Assembly (NCBI RefSeq): GCF_009176545.1
Contig: NZ_VTOJ01000001.1
Span: 1,798,001-1,862,000, forward strand
Length of the DNA: 64,000 nt
From: Salinigranum salinum
GTDB taxonomy: Archaea; Halobacteriota; Halobacteria; Halobacteriales; Haloferacaceae
Direction of reading: 5' to 3'
Shown here: positions 21,116 to 29,547 of the stretch, piece by piece
How the letters are laid out: each line of letters begins with the position of its first letter
Numbering within the stretch: position 1 is the stretch's first letter
Translations under genes and position numbers: made by a program
Notes under the pieces: generated by a model
Seen by the model: only the letters and a program-made list of their open reading frames with translations
Databases searched by the model: none
Told to the model about the DNA's origin: nothing

Positions 21116-22510
21116 TTACGAGTTGTCTTGCGCCGCGGGACCGACCGGGGCCGCCTCGAAGGGAGCGTCGACGTCGTCGAGCGCCCCGAGGAGAGCCAGA
21201 ACGGTCGGAGCGACCTGCCGCGCATCGACGTCACCGGTGAGAGACCAGTCGGGGGCCGCCGGTCCGCCCACGCCGAACACCGGGGTCGTCTCCGGGTCGA
21301 CGCGGCCGTGGGAGCCCCCGACCTTCGTGGGATCCGTCGACACCATCCCGTCGTCGCCGAGGAACAGTTCGCAGGGGTCGTAGCCGGGTTTGTCGTGAAT
21401 GTCGACCGACGTGGCGTACGGCGGACGCGCGTCCGCTTCGTCCGCCTCCCACCAGTAGTAGGCGAACCACGCGTCGGGGTCGGCCACGAGGACGAGTTCT
21501 CCCGTGTTCGGGTGGTCGGTGTCCAGTGCCGAGAGGTCGTCGCCGCCGAGCACGCGGTCGACGCCGGGGAGGCCCGCGACGGCGTCCCTCGCGTCGGCGA
21601 CGGCGTCGTCGTCGACGTACAGGTGGGCGATCTGGTGGTCGGCTAGCGCGAACGCGGCGGAGGAATCGAAGTCGGGGACCGTCCCCCCGTCGGGGTGGTC
21701 GACCGTCTCCAGCAGCCCGGCCGCCCGCAGTGCCCGGTTCGGGAACACGGGCGTGTCCACCTCGTGGAAGCCGTACTCGCTGACGACGACGACCGCCGTC
21801 TCCGCCCAGCGGTCAGTTCCCCGGAGGAACGCGAGGAACTCGTCGATCAGTTCGTCGACCTCGGTGAGGGCCTCGTCGAACGCGGGGCTCGACGGACCGG
21901 TGCGCTGGCCCGCGTAGTCGAGGTGTGGGACGTACGTCCAGAGCAGGTCGGGATCGTACCGCTCGATGCTCTCGCGTGCGGCCGAGAGGATCCAGCGGCT
22001 GCTCGCGTCGCTCGCCGCCGGCCCCCAGTAGTTGTGCAACGGGAAGTGCGCGTGCTCCTCCCGCAGCAGGTCGTAGAACTCGTCGGGGTTCGTCCAGCAG
22101 TTCATCTCGATGAGGTTGTTGTCCTCGTCCTCGATCGGCTTCGGTGTCACGGCCACGTCGGCCGTGGTGCCGTAGAGGTGCTGGAAGAACAGCACGCCGG
22201 TCCGCAGGCCGGCCTCCCGGCCGGTCTCCCAGACCCGACGGCGGTCGCCGACGTCTCGACCCCAGAGTTCGACCGTGTCCGTCTCGCGGTCGTACACGCC
22301 GTTGGCGACGTCGCCGTGTGTGCCGGGCGACAGGCCCGACGCGAGCGTCGTCTGCGAGGGGACCGTCACGGCCGGGAACGGCGGGACGAGCCCCGTCGTC
22401 GTCCCGTCGTCGAGCAACGTGGCGATCGACGGTGTCCGAGAGAGATGGTCGGGCTGGAGCCCGACGACGTCCAGTACGACGACCCGGTCGGCCGACCGTG
22501 CCGCGGTCAC
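21116..22510 (-). CDS. Type I phosphodiesterase / nucleotide pyrophosphatase (EboF-like)
   Basis: A 464-residue alkaline-phosphatase-superfamily enzyme. The N-terminal metal Asp is in VVLDVVGLQPDHL, the nucleophile Thr is in PFPAVTVPSQTTLASG (near residue 50), and the later metal ligands are seen in YVPHLDYAGQ, VVSEYGFHEVD and GGSHGRVDPE. There is no signal peptide, so it acts in the cytoplasm. Its start overlaps the stop of the inositol-3-phosphate synthase gene by 4 bp, so the two are translationally coupled. Together with the divergent TatD/UbiA/isomerase operon it matches EboF of bacterial ebo clusters. Probable role: removal of a phosphate or nucleotidyl group from the pathway intermediate. 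Confidence 0.85.
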   Translation of the reverse strand: MTAARSADRVVVLDVVGLQPDHLSRTPSIATLLDDGTTTGLVPPFPAVTVPSQTTLASGLSPGTHGDVANGVYDRETDTVELWGRDVGDRRRVWETGREAGLRTGVLFFQHLYGTTADVAVTPKPIEDEDNNLIEMNCWTNPDEFYDLLREEHAHFPLHNYWGPAASDASSRWILSAARESIERYDPDLLWTYVPHLDYAGQRTGPSSPAFDEALTEVDELIDEFLAFLRGTDRWAETAVVVVSEYGFHEVDTPVFPNRALRAAGLLETVDHPDGGTVPDFDSSAAFALADHQIAHLYVDDDAVADARDAVAGLPGVDRVLGGDDLSALDTDHPNTGELVLVADPDAWFAYYWWEADEADARPPYATSVDIHDKPGYDPCELFLGDDGMVSTDPTKVGGSHGRVDPETTPVFGVGGPAAPDWSLTGDVDARQVAPTVLALLGALDDVDAPFEAAPVGPAAQDNS

Positions 22511-23796
22511 TGGTCGCTCTCCTCGCCAGTGCCGACGTCGGCGCTCTCACTACCACCGGCCCCGGCGCTCGCGTCCCCGCCGTCGGTCACCGCCGACGCC
22601 TCGTGGTGGGCCTCGACGTACGATTCGAGGGCGGCGAACTGTCGTGAGAGGTCGTGTTCGGCCACGTCCATCGGCTCCTTGAAGAACGAGGCGAGGTGGG
22701 TCTGGACGCCGCCCTCGCCGGCCTCGTCGGCGTACGCGACGAGCCGAACGAGGTCGAGAACGAGCGGGGCGGCGAGCGACGAGTCCGCGCCCTGCCACGT
22801 GAACTGGAGCGTCATCTCCGTGCCGAGGAACCCCTCGAAGTGGACGTGGTCCCACGCCGTCTTCCAGTCGCCCAGGGAGGGGGTGTAGTCGATGCGGACG
22901 CGGTTGTGCATCTCGTCGCCGAGGATGGTCGAGAGGACGTCACCCTTGCTCGCGAGCTTCCCGGCCTTGTTCGCGTCGTCGTCGAGCACGAGGCCGTCGT
23001 CGTTGCCGAGGATGTTGAAGCCGTCCCACGACAGCACCCGGAGGTTTCGACCGGCGAACATCGGGCCGAGCGCCGTCTTCAACAGCGTCTCACCGGTCTT
23101 GGCGTCGCGGCCGGCGTGCGGAACGTTCTCCCGCGCCGCGAGTTCGCGGAGTCCCCCGAGGTCGCTCCCGGTCGACGGCGTGAAGTTGACGTAGGGGTGG
23201 CCGTCGCGGAGGGCGGCGTACGCGTAGAGCGAACTCGCCGGGAGGTCGGGGTCGTCCTCCTCGACGGCCCGTTCGAACGCGTCCAGCGTGTCGTACCGCT
23301 CGGGATCCGCGATCGGCGGCTCCGACGAGGCGAGGTTGACCACGACCAGCCGGTCGAGGTCCTCCCCGTCGAGGAACGCCGTGTAGTCCGTGCTGATCCG
23401 TTCGACCAGTTCGCTGGCCGTGACGCCCTCGTCGTCGAGGGTATCGCCGTCCGCTAGCGACGCCGCGCTGCCCGTGTTGCGCGTGGTCCCCGCGCGGACG
23501 CGCCCGTCGACCGTCTCGAGGTCCTCCTGGACCGTCTCGAACGTCTCCCGGTCGACGATACCGGCCTCCGTGAGGTCGGCAGCGGTCGACGGCATCGGAC
23601 GCTCGGCGATGTCGTGGCCGGCGAACACGAGGCTGTCGACGGAGACCAGTGGGAGTCGTGCACAGGGGTCTCGAGCGCTCACCATCCCGGTCGTGTCCGC
23701 GGTCCCGTGCGCGATCCCTCGCGCACCAGTCACTGCGGTCGTCGCCACGTTGCCCCGGGCACCGACGAGCCAGACGCCTGTCCTGATTCGATCCAT
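22507..23796 (-). CDS. Inositol-3-phosphate synthase family (Ino1-like sugar-phosphate cyclase)
   Basis: A 429-residue NAD-dependent cyclase family member that in known cases turns glucose-6-phosphate into 1L-myo-inositol-1-phosphate. Family blocks are intact: N-terminal Rossmann GVWLVGARGNVATT, VNFTPSTGSD, GRDAKTGETLLKTALGPM, SWDGFNILGNDDG and RIDYTPSLGDWKTAWDHV. The last 45 residues are an acidic low-complexity tail. It heads the minus-strand operon with the EboF-like phosphodiesterase. In bacterial ebo clusters the cyclase is a dehydroquinate-synthase-like enzyme (EboD); here this unrelated cyclase occupies the role. True myo-inositol phosphate synthesis is likely but not proven. Confidence 0.88.
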   Translation of the reverse strand: MDRIRTGVWLVGARGNVATTAVTGARGIAHGTADTTGMVSARDPCARLPLVSVDSLVFAGHDIAERPMPSTAADLTEAGIVDRETFETVQEDLETVDGRVRAGTTRNTGSAASLADGDTLDDEGVTASELVERISTDYTAFLDGEDLDRLVVVNLASSEPPIADPERYDTLDAFERAVEEDDPDLPASSLYAYAALRDGHPYVNFTPSTGSDLGGLRELAARENVPHAGRDAKTGETLLKTALGPMFAGRNLRVLSWDGFNILGNDDGLVLDDDANKAGKLASKGDVLSTILGDEMHNRVRIDYTPSLGDWKTAWDHVHFEGFLGTEMTLQFTWQGADSSLAAPLVLDLVRLVAYADEAGEGGVQTHLASFFKEPMDVAEHDLSRQFAALESYVEAHHEASAVTDGGDASAGAGGSESADVGTGEESDQ

Positions 23797-23969
23797 ACGT
23801 ACGGACAGTCTTAATCGCTGTTAACAGTACTGGTCGACCCGTTGACGTGAGAACCGCGTCGCGGGATGTCCGACGCACGACACATATTATATCTGTCGAC
23901 TGTTTTTATTGTCGGAACGATAGACGATGCGCCAACACTATACCGGGTTATTTCCTACTGACAGGTGAG
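23797..23969. promoter_or_regulatory. Divergent promoter region of the ebo-like cluster
   Basis: This 173-bp A/T-rich region separates the two operons. A perfect 10-bp palindrome CTGTTAACAG (23818-23827) sits where the TATA box of the minus-strand gene would be (27 bp from its ATG). For the plus strand, TATA-like elements are CATATTATATCT (23883-23894) and GTTTTTATTG (23902-23911), giving a 5' leader of about 35-60 bases before ATG 23970. A shared regulator is plausible but not shown. Confidence 0.5.
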
Positions 23970-24770
23970 ATGCGAGTCATAGACCCTCATGCACACATGA
24001 CGTCGCGGACCACCGACGACTACCGTGAGGCGCGACGGAGCGGGGTCGAATGCGTGATCGAACCCTCGTTTTGGTCCGGATCCGACAAACTCTATCCTGA
24101 GTCGTTCTTCGACTACTTCGAGCACATCATCGACTTCGAGACCGAGCGGGCCGAGCGGATCGCCGGGATGGATCACTACGTCACCATCGCGATCAACCCG
24201 AAGGAGGCCGACGACCGCGAGATGGCCGAGGCCGTGATCGATCGGCTCCCCGAGTACCTCGACCGTGACCGCGTCGTCGGCGTCGGCGAGATCGGCTTCA
24301 ACCTCCAGACGGACGCCGAGGAGTGGGCGTTCCGCGAACAGCTCCGTCTCGCGGAGGAGCACGAGCTCCCGGTCATTATTCACCTCCCGCACACGGACAA
24401 GCCGGCCGGCGCCGAACGCACCGTCGAGATCCTCGAAGAGGAGGGTGCCACCCAGGAGCGGATCATCATCGACCACAACGAGCCCGACACGATGGAGTAC
24501 ACCGCCGCGACCGACTGCTGGCTCGGCTTCACCCTCTATCCCGGCAAGATCTCCATCGAGGACGTGATGCCGCTGCTGGAGGAGCACGGCACCGACCGGA
24601 TGATCCTGAACTCCTCTGCCGACTGGGACGACTCGGATCCGCTCGCCGTCCCGAAGGCCCGGGACGCGATGCTCGACGCCGGATGGGATCGCGAGGTCGT
24701 CCGGAAGCTCGTGTTCGAGAACCCGCTCGAGTTCTTCTCACAGGCGGAGAACTTCGAGTACGAGCCATGA
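23970..24770 (+). CDS. TatD-like metal-dependent hydrolase (EboB-like)
   Basis: A 266-residue TIM-barrel amidohydrolase-superfamily protein. Metal ligands fit TatD: DPHAHM (His-x-His, residues 6-11), GEIGFN (Glu near 110), HLPHTDK (His near 140), DHNE (His near 170) and a late NSSADWDDSD (Asp near 215). ATG 23970 must be close to the true start because the first HxH begins at residue 7. Its stop overlaps the next start (ATGA), so translation is coupled. TatD proteins are usually exonucleases or deacylases, but in ebo clusters EboB belongs to the same family and probably acts on a small molecule. Confidence 0.85.
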   Translation: MRVIDPHAHMTSRTTDDYREARRSGVECVIEPSFWSGSDKLYPESFFDYFEHIIDFETERAERIAGMDHYVTIAINPKEADDREMAEAVIDRLPEYLDRDRVVGVGEIGFNLQTDAEEWAFREQLRLAEEHELPVIIHLPHTDKPAGAERTVEILEEEGATQERIIIDHNEPDTMEYTAATDCWLGFTLYPGKISIEDVMPLLEEHGTDRMILNSSADWDDSDPLAVPKARDAMLDAGWDREVVRKLVFENPLEFFSQAENFEYEP

Positions 24771-25603
24771 GCATGCGGTTCGGCTTCTCGACCAACGCCT
24801 ACCGGGACTACTCGCTCTCCGACGCCATCGGCAGTATCGCCGACGCGGGGTACGACGGGGTCGAACTCCTGTTCGACGAACCCCACCTCTACCCCCCCAC
24901 CGCGACCGACGAGGAGTACGACGCGGTGCGGGCGGCGCTCGGTCGCAACGACGTCTCCATCAGCAACTGCAACGCGTTCATGCTGACGGCGATCGAGGGA
25001 TTCCACCACCCATCGTTCGTCGAGCCAGATCCAGACTACCGACGCAAGCGTGTCGACTACACGCTGGCGGCATTGGACGCCGCCGCGGAACTCGACGCGG
25101 GGTACATCTCGATCGAGCCCGGCGGGCCGATCCCCGAGGGGAAATCCCGCGAGTGGGCGATGGAGACGTTCCGTGAGAGCCTGACCGAGGTCGCCGCCCA
25201 CGCGGAGTCCGTGGGGGTGGACGTGCTGGTCGAGCCCGAACCCGACCTGCTGATCGAGACGTCCGAGCAGTTCCTCGCGCTCATGGACGGCGTCGACTCC
25301 GACCGGGTCGGCTGCAACTTCGACGCCGGACACTTCTTCTGTGTGGGCGAGGAGCCTGCGGAGCTGGTCGAGACGCTCGCCCCGTACACGACCCACTACC
25401 ACCTCGAAGACATCCCCGCGGATCGGACGCACGAGCACACCCAGCTGGGCGAGGGAGCGATGGATATCGACGGGTTCCTGCAGGCGGTCGAGGACTCGGG
25501 CTACGACGGGTTCGTCACGGTGGAACTGTACCCGTACCAGGAGACGGCCGCCGAGACGGCGCGCGGAGCGCTGTCGTACCTCCGCGAACACGGGTGGGTC
25601 TGA
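24767..25603 (+). CDS. Sugar phosphate isomerase/epimerase, TIM barrel (EboE-like), copy 1
   Basis: A 278-residue xylose-isomerase-like TIM barrel. It begins with FGFSTNAYRDYSL, and the expected metal ligands appear in order: VEPEPDL (Glu), NFDAGHFF (Asp and His), HYHLEDI (His-Glu) and TVELYPY (Glu). It overlaps the TatD-like gene by 4 bp and is 7 bp from the UbiA gene. A clear paralogue lies two genes downstream (shared FSTNAY, GVELL, HLEDI, VELY). EboE of bacterial clusters is of the same fold. It likely isomerises or epimerises a cyclitol or sugar-phosphate intermediate. Confidence 0.85.
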   Translation: MSMRFGFSTNAYRDYSLSDAIGSIADAGYDGVELLFDEPHLYPPTATDEEYDAVRAALGRNDVSISNCNAFMLTAIEGFHHPSFVEPDPDYRRKRVDYTLAALDAAAELDAGYISIEPGGPIPEGKSREWAMETFRESLTEVAAHAESVGVDVLVEPEPDLLIETSEQFLALMDGVDSDRVGCNFDAGHFFCVGEEPAELVETLAPYTTHYHLEDIPADRTHEHTQLGEGAMDIDGFLQAVEDSGYDGFVTVELYPYQETAAETARGALSYLREHGWV

Positions 25604-25610
25604 CGCGCCG

Positions 25611-26540
25611 ATGACCCTCGGCACGGCGTCGACTCCGGCGGTCGGTGTCCGGCGAACCGCTGCCGACCTCGCGGCCCTCGTGCGCCTCCCGAACCTGTTC
25701 ACCGCCCCGCCCGATGTCGTCGCGGGCGCCGCACTCGCGGTCGCCGTCGGGGGAGCCGTCGATCCGCTCTCCGTTGCCGGACTCTGCGTCGCCTCGGCGG
25801 CGCTCTACGCAGGGGGGACCACCCTGAACGACGTCGCCGACGTCGCGGAGGACGCTCGCGAGCGTCCCGAGCGGCCGATCCCCTCGGGGGCGGTCTCTCG
25901 ACGAACCGCGGCCGCCGTCGGGACAGGGTTTCTCGGCGCCGGCATCGTCGTCGCGGCCGTCGCCGGCGGCGTCGCAGCCGCCCCGACCGCCGTCGTGCTC
26001 GCCGCGGTCGTCGGCCTCTACGATCTCGTCCTGAAGGGTGGTCCCGCGGGACCCCTTGCGATGGGGACGGCGCGGGGGCTGAACGTCGCGCTCGGTCTCT
26101 CGGCCGCCGGGAGACTGGCGCTCGATGCTCGCGTCGTGGCCGTCCCGGTGGCGCTCGGCACCTACGTCGCCGCGCTCACCTGGATGGCCGAGAGCGAGAC
26201 GGGCGACGCCGACCGGACGCCCGTGGCGGTGACCGCGGTGACGGCGGTCCTGCTCGCGGCCGTCGTCACGGCCGTCGTCGGAACGCTCGCGGGCGTCACC
26301 GCAGGGGCGCTCGCCGCGGCCGTCGGACTCGGGTTCGTCGTCTGGGTCGGTCGCCCCCTCGTCGGTGCGTACGCCGACCCGACACCCGAGACGATCGGCC
26401 CGGCGGTCGGCGCGGCCGTGCTCGGCATCGGAGCCGCGGACGCCGCGGTCGCCGCGGCGGTCGGACCGCTCGGGACCGTCGCCGCCATCGCATTCCTCGT
26501 GCCGGCCGTCGGTCTCGCTCGTCGGTTCGAAGTCACCTGA
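25611..26540 (+). CDS. UbiA-family prenyltransferase (EboC-like)
   Basis: A 309-residue membrane enzyme with about nine hydrophobic helices and very high Ala/Val content. The first Asp-rich motif reads NDVADVAED (near 73-81), the expected NDxxD-type Mg-diphosphate site, followed by RPERPIPSG. The second site is around YDLVLKGGPAG (near 137-147). UbiA enzymes transfer a polyprenyl chain from a prenyl diphosphate to an acceptor; in ebo clusters the acceptor is unknown. Because the neighbours make and modify cyclitol-like phosphates, a prenylated cyclitol is a reasonable inference. It is 7 bp from the preceding stop and 6 bp before the next gene. Confidence 0.88.
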   Translation: MTLGTASTPAVGVRRTAADLAALVRLPNLFTAPPDVVAGAALAVAVGGAVDPLSVAGLCVASAALYAGGTTLNDVADVAEDARERPERPIPSGAVSRRTAAAVGTGFLGAGIVVAAVAGGVAAAPTAVVLAAVVGLYDLVLKGGPAGPLAMGTARGLNVALGLSAAGRLALDARVVAVPVALGTYVAALTWMAESETGDADRTPVAVTAVTAVLLAAVVTAVVGTLAGVTAGALAAAVGLGFVVWVGRPLVGAYADPTPETIGPAVGAAVLGIGAADAAVAAAVGPLGTVAAIAFLVPAVGLARRFEVT

Positions 26541-26546
26541 ACACCA

Positions 26547-27395
26547 ATGAAACTCGCATTCTCCACCAACGCGTACACGAACTACTCGCTCCCCGAGGCG
26601 ATCCGTCGGATCGCCGGTCACGGGTACGAGGGAGTCGAACTGCTCGGCGATACGCCACACGCGTACTTCCCCACGTTCACCGCCGAGGACACGAAAGCGG
26701 TACAGGACGCACTCGACGAGACCGGCATCGCCGTCTCGAACGTCAACGCCAACACGGCGACGGGGTACTACGCCGACGCGCCTCCGTCGGCGTTCTTCGA
26801 GCCGAGCGTCATCAACCCGGATCCGGATCTCCGCGAGTGGCGGGTCGACTACACGAAGCGTGCGGTCGATCTCGCCGAGGCGGTAGACGCACCGGCGGTC
26901 TGTCTCGCGAGCGGCCGTCCGCTGCCGGGTACCCTGCCCGACGAGGCGTACGACTACCTCCTCGGCTCGCTCCACGACATCCTCGACTACGCCGAGCCGA
27001 GGGGTGTCGACGTCGGGATCGAGTACGAACCGGAACTCCTCGTCGAGTGTACCGACGACGTGCTCGCGCTGCTCGAGGACGTCGGTCGGGACGGGCTCGG
27101 GATCAATCTCGACGTGGGTCACGCCGCGGTCTACGGCGAGGACCTGCGCGAGACGATCGAACGAAGCGCAGGCCACATCACGGGCGTCCACCTCGAGGAC
27201 ATCGCCGGCGGCATCAGGGGGAAACACTACCACCTGATCCCGGGCGAGGGCGACCTCGACTTCGAGGTCGTCTTCGACGCGCTCGCCGAGGTCGGGTACG
27301 ACGGGTTCGTGACCCTGGAGCTCTACACGTACCCCGATGCGCCGGACGACGCGGCCGAACGCGCGATGCGGGCGCTCGAAGGGTACGTCGGGTGA
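26547..27395 (+). CDS. Sugar phosphate isomerase/epimerase, TIM barrel (EboE-like), copy 2
   Basis: A 282-residue paralogue of the isomerase at 24767-25603. Both start with xxFSTNAY, share GVELL near residue 32, and end with a HLEDI...VxLELYTYP block. Metal ligands: IEYEPEL (Glu), NLDVGHAAVYG (Asp, His), VHLEDIAGG (His, Glu) and LELYTYP (Glu). It has additional GRPLPGTLPDE not seen in copy 1, so the two may act at different steps. It is the last gene of the plus-strand ebo-like operon. I see no TATA in front of it. Confidence 0.85.
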   Translation: MKLAFSTNAYTNYSLPEAIRRIAGHGYEGVELLGDTPHAYFPTFTAEDTKAVQDALDETGIAVSNVNANTATGYYADAPPSAFFEPSVINPDPDLREWRVDYTKRAVDLAEAVDAPAVCLASGRPLPGTLPDEAYDYLLGSLHDILDYAEPRGVDVGIEYEPELLVECTDDVLALLEDVGRDGLGINLDVGHAAVYGEDLRETIERSAGHITGVHLEDIAGGIRGKHYHLIPGEGDLDFEVVFDALAEVGYDGFVTLELYTYPDAPDDAAERAMRALEGYVG

Positions 27396-27556
27396 GCGGG
27401 CGACGAGCGACACGTCCGTGCCGCCGCGGGCCCCGAACCGTTGCCCCCCGACGGCGTCCACGGAGCCGACGCGGACGAACGGGACGGGGGGACGTCTCCC
27501 GACTCTGCTGACGCCTTCCCGGTGACGCGAGCCGCCTTCGAGCGCCTCGCGTCGCC

Positions 27557-29467
27557 TCACCCGTCCGTGTCCCGTCCGGTCCGGGGTTCGCCTGTCGCCT
27601 CCCGGACCTCGTCGCTCCCGTCGATGTCGTCTCCCCCCTGCGTCCCGTCGGCCGAGTCGACGGCGTCCACGTCGCCCGCTAGCCGACGAACTCGGGCCAG
27701 CGAGTCCGCTTCGTCCGGCGGCTTCTCGCGGATCGCGACCAGCCGGGGGAAGCGGAGGGCGTAGCCGACGTCGTACGTCTCCGAGCGCTGTATCTCCTCG
27801 TAGCCGACCTCGAGGACGAGCCCGGGTGCGATTCGAACCGTCTTGCCGGACGTCGATTCGATGGCTGGTTCGAGTCGCTCGGTGAGCTCGGCGAGCGTGT
27901 CGTCCGTGATGCCGGTCGCGACCTTGCCGACCGGGGCGAACGTCCCGTCGTCGAGACGGACGGACACCTCGAACGTCCCGAGGAACGAGGCACGCCGGCC
28001 CTCGCCCCACTCGGCACTGGTCACGACGAGGTCGAGGGTGTCGACGGCGGGCTTGCGTTTGAGCCACTGTTTCCCCCGGCGACCGGGCGTGTACGCCGCC
28101 TCCGGGTTCTTGAGGACGATCCCCTCGTGGCCCGCCGCGAGCGCCCGCGCCTCGTGCCGTTCGATCGTCTCGTGGTCCGACGCGAGCGTCAGGGTCGAGA
28201 CGGGACCCCGACCGACACGGGCCGGGTCGTCGTCGGGTCTTCCGCGGACCGGATCGTCGTCGGGCGTGCCACGGGTCGAGTCGTCCGGTGTACTGTCGTC
28301 GGGTACGTCACCGTCGGCGGGTGCGTCACCGTCGTCGCGGTCCACGACGCTCGTCAGCCGGGCGTGTCGCGTCTCGAACGGTGCGTCGAGGAGGTCGTCG
28401 CCGTCGGCGTGGAGGCAGTCGAACAGGCGAAGCTCGACGACGACGTCCTCACGCGCCCGGTCGACGTCGTGTTTCCGGCGGAACCGGCGGAGGACTTCCT
28501 GGAAGGGGAGCGGTGCGCCCTCGTCGTCGACCGCGACGACCTCGCCGTCGAGGATCACCGGACAGTCGAGGCCCCGGTCGGCGAACTCCGTCAGTTCGGG
28601 CAGTGCATCCGTGACGTCGGCCATGTTCCGCGAGAACGCCCGCGTCTCATCGCCGTCGTAGTGGAGCTGGACCCGCGCACCGTCGAACTTCGTCTCGACG
28701 CCGACGGTGCCCCAGCCGTCGAGCGCCTCCGCCGCCGTCCCGGCCTGGGCGAGCATCGGCTGGATCGGTCGGCCCACCGCCAGCCGCATCGCCGCCAGTC
28801 CCGCCGTGGCCTCGTCGCGAGCGACGCGGGCCACCTCGCCGTAGTCGTTCGACACCTGGAGGGCGCGCTCGACTGTCGCCGCCTCGACGTCGAACGCCGC
28901 GGTGATCACGTCGCGGACGGTGCCCGCCCCGACGCCGACGCGCATCTCGCCACGGACGAGCCGTGCGAGGTACCGCGCCTCCGTCGAGGAACACCGGTTG
29001 AACAGCCCGAAGAGGTGGTCGTCCTTCCGTGACTCGCTGCCGGGGCCCGAGGCGGCGGCGAGGTCGCGGAGCGTCTCGTCGACCGCCTCGACGGTGAGCG
29101 CCGCCGTGTCGCCGTCCGTGAACGCGCCGAGGCCGCGCTGACTGCCGAGGTCGAGGGCGGCCGCGACGTCACCGACGTCGCCCGTCCCGGCCACCCGCGT
29201 CTCGACGTCGTCGTCGGTGACGTTCGGTCCCGCCGCGCGGGCGAGCGCCGCGTACAGGAGCCGTGGACCGACGTCGAGCGTCGTGGCGTCCCAGGCGGGG
29301 AAGACGCGTCCCTGAACGAACCGCGCGACCGCCGGGAGGTCGTCACCCGCGTCGGCGAACAGGTCGGCCACCGCGGCCGTGGTCTCGGTGTCGGCCGACA
29401 GCGTCTCGATCGCGGCGAGCCGCTCGCAGAACGCGTCGAACCGCATCGACTCCTGCCGTCGAGTCAT
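27557..29467 (-). CDS. ligA: ATP-dependent DNA ligase
   Basis: A 636-residue ligase sealing DNA nicks in replication and repair. The N-terminal 200 residues are the archaeal/eukaryotic DNA-binding domain. The nucleophile is Lys260 in KFDGARVQLH, followed by GEVVAVDDEG, LRLFDCL, motif IV EGIVLKNPEA and motif V QWLKRKP. The OB domain has GYEEIQRS and LRFPRLVAIREK. An acidic, Pro- and Arg-containing insert (about residues 374-420, DDS, DDDP and RGRPD units) sits between motif IIIa and motif IV. TATA-like GTTTATCC (29491-29498, minus strand) is 28 bp from ATG 29467 and sets the start. Confidence 0.95.
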   Translation of the reverse strand: MTRRQESMRFDAFCERLAAIETLSADTETTAAVADLFADAGDDLPAVARFVQGRVFPAWDATTLDVGPRLLYAALARAAGPNVTDDDVETRVAGTGDVGDVAAALDLGSQRGLGAFTDGDTAALTVEAVDETLRDLAAASGPGSESRKDDHLFGLFNRCSSTEARYLARLVRGEMRVGVGAGTVRDVITAAFDVEAATVERALQVSNDYGEVARVARDEATAGLAAMRLAVGRPIQPMLAQAGTAAEALDGWGTVGVETKFDGARVQLHYDGDETRAFSRNMADVTDALPELTEFADRGLDCPVILDGEVVAVDDEGAPLPFQEVLRRFRRKHDVDRAREDVVVELRLFDCLHADGDDLLDAPFETRHARLTSVVDRDDGDAPADGDVPDDSTPDDSTRGTPDDDPVRGRPDDDPARVGRGPVSTLTLASDHETIERHEARALAAGHEGIVLKNPEAAYTPGRRGKQWLKRKPAVDTLDLVVTSAEWGEGRRASFLGTFEVSVRLDDGTFAPVGKVATGITDDTLAELTERLEPAIESTSGKTVRIAPGLVLEVGYEEIQRSETYDVGYALRFPRLVAIREKPPDEADSLARVRRLAGDVDAVDSADGTQGGDDIDGSDEVREATGEPRTGRDTDG

Positions 29468-29547
29468 CGCTCCACCCTCCGGCGGGCGACGGATAAACCC
29501 TTCCGGGATGCGGCGCGTTCAAGAGGCCCCGGTCTGAACCCTGGGGT

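Noticed and set aside
25515..28067. An 850-residue minus-strand frame across UbiA, isomerase 2 and ligase
   Set aside because: Spans several real genes on both strands; composition is that of a shadow.
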